From positions 43,425 to 107,424 of the forward strand of contig JAADDZ010000007.1 in assembly GCA_013153635.1 (NCBI GenBank): a stretch of 64,000 bases of DNA, in the 5' to 3' direction. Every line of letters begins with the position of its first letter. Within the stretch, counting starts at the first letter, position 1. Below the pieces are notes generated by a model. That model ran no database searches. It was given only the letters and a program-made list of their open reading frames with translations, and was not told the DNA's origin. This DNA is from Aquificota bacterium. Its GTDB lineage: Bacteria > Aquificota > Aquificia > Aquificales > Hydrogenothermaceae. Positions 36,374-43,853 of the stretch are shown here, one piece after another. The translations under genes and the position numbers were made by a program.

Positions 36374-36455
36374 ATTAACTTTTAATTTATGTTCTAGAAA
36401 TCACACCAAAAAAAGTATATATTTCTGATGTTAAATTCAAATTTTGAGGAAGTAG

Positions 36456-36803
36456 ATGGAAAATCTCTTAGTTATTGGGTCTTCTATACTACTAATTGGT
36501 GGAATTAGCTGGTTTTTCTTTGGTAAAAAAGAAAAAGGAAAACCAGAAAATCTAAACGAAGAGGATTATCAAACTATCGAGGTAAACATAACAGGTATGC
36601 ACTGTGCCGGCTGTGCCGCAGGAATAGAAGGGACTTTTAAATCTATGGACGGTATAAAGGAAGTCCAAGTGAACTTTGCAACATCAAAAGGAAGATTTGT
36701 TTTTAATCCTGTAGTTATTTCTAAAGAGCAGGTGATTCAAAAAATCAAAGAGTTAGGATATGACGCATCTATAGATTTAGAGAAATTAGAAAAAAAAAGT
36801 TAG
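36456..36803 (+). CDS. copA: Heavy-metal-binding N-terminal part of a copper P-type ATPase (ends at a frame break)
   Basis: A 115-residue product with an N-terminal membrane helix (4-22), a Lys-rich linker and one HMA domain whose copper site is G-M-H-C50-A-G-C53. The frame ends at TAG 36801-36803, three bases after a run of nine A (36790-36798). In the -1 frame the sequence continues without interruption into the ATPase at 38710. Either this is the short product of frameshifting or slippage, analogous to the copper chaperone made from E. coli copA, or a disabled or misread gene. The membrane helix before the HMA domain is odd; in E. coli the short product is soluble. Confidence 0.8.
   Translation: MENLLVIGSSILLIGGISWFFFGKKEKGKPENLNEEDYQTIEVNITGMHCAGCAAGIEGTFKSMDGIKEVQVNFATSKGRFVFNPVVISKEQVIQKIKELGYDASIDLEKLEKKS
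36790..36803 (+). other. Nine-A slippery run and immediate stop inside copA
   Basis: Zero frame reads GAA AAA AAA AGT TAG. A -1 shift on the lysine codons gives AAG TTA GAA and opens a frame to 38710. Nine consecutive A (36790-36798) is a length known to promote polymerase slippage, as in Thermus dnaX, and tandem AAA codons are a known -1 ribosomal slip site. Confidence 0.6.
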
Positions 36804-38710
36804 AAAAAGAAAAGAGCCTTAGAAAAAAGGTAGTTTTATCTTTTCTTTTAACTTCTGGAGTTTTTTATCTGTCTTTTTTTCCTCTTAGCCCAAATCTAGT
36901 TAATAACATAATACTACTCATATTAGCTTCTTTTGTTCAATTTTTTATAGGGTGGGAGTTTTATAAGTCCTCAATAAACGGGATAAAAAATAAAATAGCT
37001 GACATGAATCTTTTGATAGTTATTGGTACTTCTGTAGCTTACTTTTACTCTGTAAGTGTTATACTTTTTCCTAGCTTATTTCCTGCAAATATGAAAAACT
37101 TATACTTTGACAGCTCTTGTGCGATTATCTCTTTTGTACTTCTTGGAAGATATTTAGAAATCAAGTCCCGCTCAAAAGCAACAGAGTTTATGAAAAAGCT
37201 ATTGTCCCTAAAGCCAGAAAAAGCACGAGTTATAAAAGAAAACACAGAGATTCTAGTACCAGTAGAAAAAATAAAAAAAGGAGACCTTTTAGCAGTAAAA
37301 GCTGGAGAAAAAATACCAACCGATGGAAAAATCATACACGGAGAAGCAGAAATAGATGAGTCGATGCTGACAGGAGAATCTTTTCCTGTTTTTAAAAAAG
37401 TAGGAGATAGAGTTATTGGAGGAACTATCCTCATTGATGGGTACATAAAATTTTACGCAGAGCGAGTAGGAAAAGATACAACCCTATTTCAGATAATAAA
37501 ACTCCTTTTAGAAGCTCAATCTAAAAAACCACCTATAGGTAGACTTGCAGATAAGATAACAGCCTTTTTTGTACCAGCTATACTGATAATAGCTATCTTA
37601 GTATTTGATGCTTGGTTTTTATTAAAAAATGATTTACAGATGGCTATTTTGGCTTGTGTATCTGTGCTAATAATAGCTTGTCCTTGTGCATTAGGTTTAG
37701 CAACTCCTATCGCTATAATAGCTACAATCGGACGAGGTGCAAAAGAAGGCATATTAATTAAAAATCCTGAAGTTATTGAAGTTATCAAAGATGTAGACAT
37801 AGCCATATTTGACAAAACAGGAACACTTACCCACGGAAGATTTTATGTGAAAGATACAGACATAACCGACCCCAAAATATTAGAACTCATAGCAACCGCT
37901 GAAAAATATTCAACTCATCAGATAGCTAGAGCTATATTGGATTATGCAGTATCAAAAGGTATCTACCCAAAGGAACCTGACTATTACAAAAATATTGTAG
38001 GAAAAGGTATATATGCCAAAGTTAAAGATAAAGAAATTTACATAGGTAATAAAGAGCTTTTGAAAGATTTAGGCTTAAACATAGAAGAAACAGAAATGTT
38101 AACTACTGTTTTTGCCGTTATAAACAGAAAAGTAGTTGGGAAGTTCTATCTAGAGGACAAAATAAAAGAAGAGACAAAAGAAGTGATAAGATTCTTCAAG
38201 GAAAAAGGTATAGATATAGTTCTCCTAACTGGAGATAATCAATCTGTAGCTGAAAAAGTATCTAAAGAGTTAGGGATTAACCGATTTAAAGCAAATATCT
38301 CTCCCAAAGGGAAATACGAATATGTAGAAGATTTACAAAGAAAAGGGAAAAAAGTGCTGTTTGTAGGAGACGGTATAAATGATGCTCCTGCAATGGGTAA
38401 AGCAGACGTAGGAATAGCTGTTAATCACGGAACCCAGATAGCTAAAGAGGCAGGAGATATTATCCTCCTAAAGGATTCTCTACTAGCTGTGGTACAAGCT
38501 TTTTCTTTATCCGAAGAAAGTTACAAAACAATCAAACAGAACCTTTTCTGGGCATACATATACAATCTCATATTTATCCCTGTAGCTAGTGGTATATTAT
38601 ATCCTTTCTTCAAGATTTTACTTAAGCCGACTTTCGCTGGAATGGCAATGTCGATGAGTTCAGTTACAGTTGTTTTAAACGCTCTTAGATTGTACAGTAA
38701 AAAACTTTAG
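36799..38710 (+). CDS. copA: Copper-translocating P-type ATPase, catalytic part (downstream of the frame break)
   Basis: P1B-type ATPase that exports copper across the inner membrane. In the frame joined at the A-run it has two first helices (about 36830-36990), then MNLLIVIGTSVAYFYSV. The actuator motif is LTGES, the ion-binding CPC motif is in IIACPCALGLATP, phosphorylation is at DKTGTLTHG, and the hinge is VGDGINDAPAMGKADVGIA. No ATG, GTG or TTG occurs in this frame before 37004. The ATG at 37004 would drop the first helix pair and has no ribosome binding site. The catalytic half has no other lesion, arguing against an old pseudogene. Confidence 0.88.
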
Positions 38711-38868
38711 ATATAGATGTCTATTTTATGAGAAGCATCTTTTTGTATATCTTTTGGCTGTGGTTTCTTTTTGGATTTTGTTTTTTTCCTTTTTATCCAC
38801 TCTCTTTGATGTCTTTCATCTGTAACTGGCTTTATAGAAAGTACTTGAGTTACTTGAAACCAGTTCAT
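38707..38868 (-). CDS. Small basic protein (53 aa) of unknown function
   Basis: Read by hand: ATG at 38868, stop TAA at 38709-38707, with AGAGGA seven bases upstream of the ATG. The product begins MNWFQVTQVLSIKPVTDER and continues with a very basic segment (W-I-K-R-K-K-T-K-S-K-K-K-P) and a short acidic/basic end. The clean ribosome binding site and natural composition make it a good candidate gene; the basic stretch suggests nucleic acid or membrane-surface binding. Its stop overlaps the copA stop by two bases. Confidence 0.6.
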   Translation of the reverse strand: MNWFQVTQVLSIKPVTDERHQREWIKRKKTKSKKKPQPKDIQKDASHKIDIYI

Positions 38869-38932
38869 TTTAAATCCTCTAATAGATACTGTATATAATT
38901 AAAATTATTGGAATAATTCAAGCTTTTTCAAG

Positions 38933-39616
38933 TTAAACGACAAGGGTCTCTAGATAATCAGGTTTTAGAATCTCTATCTTCCCTCTTTGAGTGTTTACTA
39001 TACCTTCTTTTTTCCATTTGCTTATTATTCTGATGGCAGTTTCTACAGTAGTTCCTGCCATCTCTGCTATATCTTGGCGTGTTATAGGTGCAGTGATTAT
39101 ATATTTTCTGTTTTCTTGCTTCCCTATCTTCCTTGCAAGCTCTAATAAAAGAGTAGCTATCCTTCCTTCCACTTTTTCTGCGGCAAGACTCTTTAGCCTA
39201 TCGTAAGCCTCTAGCAACATTTTACTAGCGTCGCATGTAATCTTGACAGCTATCGCAGGATATTTTACAAGGAGTCTTAAAAAATCAGCATTTGATATGT
39301 GCAAAACATCTGTGTCTACTAGTGCTTGTGCTGTATATGTACTCTCTGGTTTTGAGTCTCCTACAGTAAGCCAACCAAAAAACTCCTTTGGGGTTACTAT
39401 TCTAAGTATAACTGTTTTTCCGTCGGCAGTTTCTTTTGTGAGCTTTACTATACCATCTACTACTATATACATTCCCGGCTCTTCGTCTCCTTCAAAAAAT
39501 ATATACTCATTTTTTTTGTAGTGTTCCTCATGAAAAAATTTTGCTATCTCTTTTATCTCTTCTGGTTTTAAACTTGAAAAAATATCAAGCTCTTGCAAAA
39601 ATTTTTCTTTGTCCAT
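38933..39616 (-). CDS. Crp/Fnr-family transcription regulator
   Basis: A 227-residue regulator: cyclic-nucleotide-type sensor fold (FFEGDEEPGMYIVVDGIVKL), long dimer helix and C-terminal winged helix (ITRQDIAEMAGTTVETAIRIISKWKKEGIV). Only one cysteine is present, so it is not an Fe-S Fnr. The start at ATG 39616 is preferred over the ATG at 39658 because GAGGAG lies just upstream and the longer form would overlap the MCE gene. It still overlaps nothing then, with about 20 bases between. The ligand and targets are unknown. Confidence 0.9.
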   Translation of the reverse strand: MDKEKFLQELDIFSSLKPEEIKEIAKFFHEEHYKKNEYIFFEGDEEPGMYIVVDGIVKLTKETADGKTVILRIVTPKEFFGWLTVGDSKPESTYTAQALVDTDVLHISNADFLRLLVKYPAIAVKITCDASKMLLEAYDRLKSLAAEKVEGRIATLLLELARKIGKQENRKYIITAPITRQDIAEMAGTTVETAIRIISKWKKEGIVNTQRGKIEILKPDYLETLVV

Positions 39617-39635
39617 TTTCTCCTCTAAAATTTTG

Positions 39636-41180
39636 TTATGGAACGCTACTAGCCGCACCTAGGAAATATTTTAAATAATCTTCTGTGAACATAAAACCAA
39701 CACCAAAGTACATACCTCTGTACTTATCATTTAGTAAGTCTGACCCTCCTATCCTAAAGAAAAAGGGTCTATCTTCTGCTTTATAGAACAAACCTATATC
39801 AAATTGGGGTTTCTCTGGCTCTCCTTGTATTACTTCTCTTCCTATTCTGTATAGGTCTGTAGTAAGTCGGATATTGTTTTTGTAATAAACATCTAGTCCC
39901 ACCGCCGCTGAAGATTCCTTTAGACCGCCTCTAAACCACAGTTCTTTAGAGCCTATTTTTATAAGTCTCCGTGCATATTGAAGGTCTATCAAAAGACCAA
40001 AATCTTTTTCTACCTCTGTAGTCATTCCAGTATCCGTATAGATTTCTCTTTTCGTTGCTACCGCTCCATTTGAGTTTGCAACTAAAGCCGCATAGTAGTA
40101 GACGCTATTTGATGGGTAAAATATACCTCCTAATCCACCTTTTACGTCCTCGTTACCAGTATGTTTCTCTGAAAACATAACTATGTCAAATCTAGATTTG
40201 TTCAAGATTTCAAAAGGTTTTGATATGTACTGAATCCCTTGAGTAGCTTTTACATAAAGAGTGTCTTCATTTATCAGTTTTCCTATCGTTCCTTTACCTT
40301 GATTTATCTTGGCTAAAATCTCTTTCAATTCTTTAGAAGACTCTTCCATGTTAGCTATTGTAGCTTTTAATTCATCTTTTTTATCTTCTAAAAGCTCATT
40401 TATTTCACTCGTGGTGCGGTCTATCTTTTCTAACAGATTAGGAGTCTTTTCTCTTAATATCTGTGAGGTTTCTCTTAGATTTGCTATAAGTACCTTTATG
40501 TCATCTTTGTTTTCTGTAGATATTTCTTCTAGGTTTTTCGCTATTTTATCTATTCTCTCAACTATTTGAGGTAGATTCTCTTTAAGAGAATAGGTAATCT
40601 GTTTGATATTTCTTAAACTTTCTTTGACCTCTCTTCTATTTTCTAAAATCATAGAATCAACATCTATGATTAGTTTATTGATGTTTTCAAAAATCTGTTT
40701 TAGTCTATCTTCTCCAAATGCCTTATTTATCTCATCTAAAGTTTTTGACAGCTTATTAGCAACCTCTTGAGCTACTTCAAATGCTGTATCTGTACCGAAA
40801 ATCTCCCCTGTTTGAATAATCTCTCCAGCCTTTGCCAATCCTGTATCCGGTGTTCCTGCATCTACATACAGATACTTATCACCCATCAGACCATAGGTTT
40901 TTATGTAAGCTCTGGCGTTTTTGTAGATAGGTATCCCTTTCTTTACAGAAAATTTTACTTTTATTTTTGAGTCTTCAAATTTTATCTCTTCTACTTTTCC
41001 TACCTTTACACCTTTTACCTGAACATCTGCCCCTACAGAAAGACCTGCAACATCATCAAAATATGCGTAATAGAAGGATTTTTTCTGTCTAAAGTCTGTA
41101 TTACCGAAGGTGAGTATCAAAAATGCAGATATTCCTGCCATGAAAAGTACAAAAAGACCTACTTTGAAAGTGGTTTGCAT
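39636..41180 (-). CDS. mlaD: MCE-domain (MlaD-like) lipid transport protein
   Basis: The N-terminal anchor helix (8-26) is followed by one MCE domain (about 36-115: YYAYFDDVAGLSVGADVQVKGVKVGKV, TYGLMGDKYLYVDAG). A long coiled coil of about 190 residues (ANKLSKTLDEINKAF to LKEILAKINQGKGTIGKL) may span the periplasm. A C-terminal beta-rich domain follows (FDIGLFYKAEDRPFFFRIGGSDL) that looks membrane-barrel-like. This needle-like design suggests transport of phospholipid between membranes with the MlaF-type ATPase at 4106. Its start abuts the stop of the dehydroquinate synthase gene. Confidence 0.88.
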   Translation of the reverse strand: MQTTFKVGLFVLFMAGISAFLILTFGNTDFRQKKSFYYAYFDDVAGLSVGADVQVKGVKVGKVEEIKFEDSKIKVKFSVKKGIPIYKNARAYIKTYGLMGDKYLYVDAGTPDTGLAKAGEIIQTGEIFGTDTAFEVAQEVANKLSKTLDEINKAFGEDRLKQIFENINKLIIDVDSMILENRREVKESLRNIKQITYSLKENLPQIVERIDKIAKNLEEISTENKDDIKVLIANLRETSQILREKTPNLLEKIDRTTSEINELLEDKKDELKATIANMEESSKELKEILAKINQGKGTIGKLINEDTLYVKATQGIQYISKPFEILNKSRFDIVMFSEKHTGNEDVKGGLGGIFYPSNSVYYYAALVANSNGAVATKREIYTDTGMTTEVEKDFGLLIDLQYARRLIKIGSKELWFRGGLKESSAAVGLDVYYKNNIRLTTDLYRIGREVIQGEPEKPQFDIGLFYKAEDRPFFFRIGGSDLLNDKYRGMYFGVGFMFTEDYLKYFLGAASSVP

Positions 41181-42176
41181 TTATTTCTCCGTAATAGTTT
41201 CCTCTACTTTCATTCCAAAATGTCTGCCAGCTTCCTCAACATATCCTAGTATCTCATCTCCTACCTCTAAGTCTACTACAGATACCAAAGAACCATCTGA
41301 TTTTACTAATCTAATAGTTTCCGCATTTTGGAGTACTGCGCTTAATTTTTTATTATTATGTTCTGCTTCTATCAAAATCATAGGTCTTTTTTCTATCTTT
41401 GACCTTCCTACAAATACAGCTCTCCCATTCCCTTCTGTATCGTAAACCATCACCTCTTTGCCTGCTTCCAACTCACACAGATAGACTGTCTTTCCTCCGG
41501 GAACTTTTGTGTACATATGAACAGCTCCAGCGTTCACTCTAAAAGGTCGAGATGCCACATACGGAGATTCTTCTGTTTCTGCATGGACAAAAATCATACC
41601 TGCTGATGAATTTCCAACTAACAGACCCTCTCCTCTTTTTAGTAAGGAGGTGGTATCTACGGCTACCCTATCTCCCATACCTAACAGTTTTATAGCTGTT
41701 ACTTTGGCTTTTACCAATTCTACTTTTTCTGTGTCTTCTTTTATCAATTTTGATACTTTCTTAATCTGATTTATATCGTTTGTTTCTAAAACGACTCCTT
41801 TAACCCCTTTTTCTAGTATACCTACTGCTGTTTTTGCTTCTTGGGGGCTTTTTACAACTGAATATATATTTTCTGACTGGGCTATTAGGTTTTCTAGGGG
41901 AATTATTGTCCAATCTGTGGTTTTAACGATAACCTTCTTCCCTGATTTAGCTAGATTAGCCGCCTTTTCTTCATCTTGTTTATTCTCTATCTGAACTATA
42001 ACAAAATCATCAGATAGGTTTCCTTCTTTATCTACAGTTATAAACTTTACTCTCCCTAATTTTTTTGCTTCTTCTAATTTTTCTTGCGGGATTATTATGT
42101 AATCTGCACCTGATTCTATGGCGGTCGTTATTACCTTTTTGTCATAATCAAGTGCAGACACTATAAACTCTTTCAT
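41181..42176 (-). CDS. 3-dehydroquinate synthase II (archaeal-type shikimate entry)
   Basis: A 331-residue enzyme of the alternative aromatic amino acid route, converting 2-amino-3,7-dideoxy-hept-6-ulosonate to 3-dehydroquinate by oxidative deamination. I recognise it from the signature VKAKVTAIKLLGMGDRVAVDTTSLL, GEGLLVGNSSAGMIFVHAE, RPFRVNAGAVHMYTKVPGGKT and YLCELEAG. The type is common in methanogens and known from Aquificota. The family needs a partner aldolase (ADH synthase), not present in this window. It is the first gene of a minus-strand set with the MCE protein; a GAGG ribosome binding site precedes it. Confidence 0.9.
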   Translation of the reverse strand: MKEFIVSALDYDKKVITTAIESGADYIIIPQEKLEEAKKLGRVKFITVDKEGNLSDDFVIVQIENKQDEEKAANLAKSGKKVIVKTTDWTIIPLENLIAQSENIYSVVKSPQEAKTAVGILEKGVKGVVLETNDINQIKKVSKLIKEDTEKVELVKAKVTAIKLLGMGDRVAVDTTSLLKRGEGLLVGNSSAGMIFVHAETEESPYVASRPFRVNAGAVHMYTKVPGGKTVYLCELEAGKEVMVYDTEGNGRAVFVGRSKIEKRPMILIEAEHNNKKLSAVLQNAETIRLVKSDGSLVSVVDLEVGDEILGYVEEAGRHFGMKVEETITEK

Positions 42177-42305
42177 TCCCTACCTCACAGTTTTAGGATA
42201 ATAATATCAAGATTTTAGTAATATAAAATAATACCACATATTAATAACATAAATTAAGAATATTGTTAAGAAATTTTGATTAGATGGATATATTGATTTT
42301 TTTTT

Positions 42306-42657
42306 TGGTGGAGGCGGGGGGAATCGAACCCCCGTCCGAGAACAGCTATCGCACGGGCTTTCTACAGGCTTATCCTGTGATTAGAATTTCGCCTACAGCT
42401 TCCTCACAGGCAAGGCTACTGTAGGCTATCCCCTGAAAAGTTCAAGAAGTACCCTCGGGGAGGCAGGTACTTCTCTAGCCTGTGTGTCTGTCGCCCTTCC
42501 TAAGCCCACAGGCGAGCCTAGGAGGACGTCGCCGCTCTAATTAGGCAGCGAGAGCGAGTTCACGTTCGGGAATTGTTGTTTGTTGGTTTTTTACGGAGTA
42601 ACCTTCTCCGGCCTGCTTACCCGGCTTCACTGTTCCCGTCGAACCCGCATCGCCCCC
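42306..42657 (-). ncRNA. ssrA: Transfer-messenger RNA
   Basis: Rescues stalled ribosomes. On the minus strand the 5' end GGGGGCG pairs with CGCCUCC before the encoded CCA (42306-42308), forming the acceptor stem. The T-arm GGTTCGATTCC is next to it. The tag reading frame (42594-42541) encodes VKNQQTTIPERELALAA and ends in TAA, with the canonical LALAA degradation tail. Pseudoknot-like stems with CC-rich loops follow. The length of 352 bases is typical of one-piece tmRNA. Confidence 0.97.
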
Positions 42658-42676
42658 TTATTCAGTTGAGGCAATC

Positions 42677-42704
42677 AATATATTCCTTTTTGGATACTAT
42701 GCAA
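42677..42704 (-). promoter_or_regulatory. Probable ssrA promoter
   Basis: On the minus strand TTGCAT (42704-42699), a 16-base spacer and TATATT (42682-42677), about 20 bases before the mature tmRNA 5' end. The -35 lies within the 3' end of the YeiH-type gene. Confidence 0.45.
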
Positions 42705-43716
42705 GTATCTCATGTACTATCTTAACAACTAAGATACCTCCAAAAAACAAGAATAAAAATATGATAAAAGCAGAATATATAGGCTTCATTCCTACACCTT
42801 TTATCTTATTGATATTAGTTTCTATACCCATAGCCCCCATAGCTACTGTAAGTAAAAAACTGTCCACCACGTTGATTTTTGACACTAAAGACGAAGGTAT
42901 CATATGAGTAGAGTTTACTAATACCATAGCTATAAAACCAAAAACAAACCAAGGTATAGGTATATCTCTTAAGGTTACTCCTGCACCATGGGTAGCATGT
43001 TTCTTTGCCAAATAAAAACTCAAAGCTATGAGAAGAGGTGCCAGCATCATCACCCTTGTGAGTTTTGCTATTGTAGCAGTATTGCCAGCTTCTAAGGAAA
43101 CAGCAAATCCAGCCGCAACTACTTGGGCTACTTCATGTACAGTAGCTCCTGTCCACAAACCATACAGAACGTCATTAAAGTCCAAAAGAAGACCAGCTTT
43201 GTAAACGACAGGATACAAAAACATAGCTATCGTACCAAATATAGTTACTGTTGCAACTGCCATAGCCGCATGGTGCATCTCTGCTTTTACAACTGGAGCA
43301 GTTGCTAGCACAGCAGATGCACCACATATAGAACTTCCAGAAGCAATTAGATAACTCATCTGACTGTCTAAACCAAAGATTTTCCTTGATACCCAAACAC
43401 CGATTAAGAATGTACCAACTAACATGATAGTATCTACTATAAGACCTTCGATACCCACAGATGCCACATCTTGGAGGGTAAGTCTAAAACCGAGAAAAAC
43501 GATAGCTATTCTTAGAACTTTTTTTAAGGAGAAAATTATTCCGGGTTTTAAAATCTCTGGGAGTTTGATAACATTTCCTATTATGATTCCAAAAATGATA
43601 GCTATGATTAGAGGACTAAAATTTACTGTCTGTTTTACTATATCTAAATTAGAAACAAAGGTAGCGATAACAGCTAATACAAAAGTAAAGATAATTCCCG
43701 GAAGAACCTTTGTCAT
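42697..43716 (-). CDS. YeiH/UPF0324-family putative sulfate exporter
   Basis: A 339-residue membrane protein of about ten helices. FSPLIIAIIFGIIIGN, the LGFRLTLQDV segment, SGSSICGASAVLATAPVV and TGATVHEVAQVVAAGF are the conserved patterns of the family. Members are annotated as putative sulfate or sulfite exporters; transport of a sulfur oxyanion would suit a sulfur-metabolising organism, but specificity is inference. It is monocistronic, next to tmRNA and divergent from mutS. Confidence 0.88.
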   Translation of the reverse strand: MTKVLPGIIFTFVLAVIATFVSNLDIVKQTVNFSPLIIAIIFGIIIGNVIKLPEILKPGIIFSLKKVLRIAIVFLGFRLTLQDVASVGIEGLIVDTIMLVGTFLIGVWVSRKIFGLDSQMSYLIASGSSICGASAVLATAPVVKAEMHHAAMAVATVTIFGTIAMFLYPVVYKAGLLLDFNDVLYGLWTGATVHEVAQVVAAGFAVSLEAGNTATIAKLTRVMMLAPLLIALSFYLAKKHATHGAGVTLRDIPIPWFVFGFIAMVLVNSTHMIPSSLVSKINVVDSFLLTVAMGAMGIETNINKIKGVGMKPIYSAFIIFLFLFFGGILVVKIVHEILA

Positions 43717-43853
43717 GGATTACCTCTCTAGTTTATATTTATTAGAATGAAGATAAAATTATAATCATCTTTTATTTGTATAGGTATTTGAAAATGTTAA
43801 TAACCTTATTTAAATTATTATGTCTTATTTATTAATTTGTTAGAGGTACAAAT

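Noticed and set aside
36371..36388. AAATTAA...TTAATTT inverted repeat before copA
   Set aside because: Low-complexity AT symmetry, expected by chance in this composition, and without T-run or regulator-like pattern.
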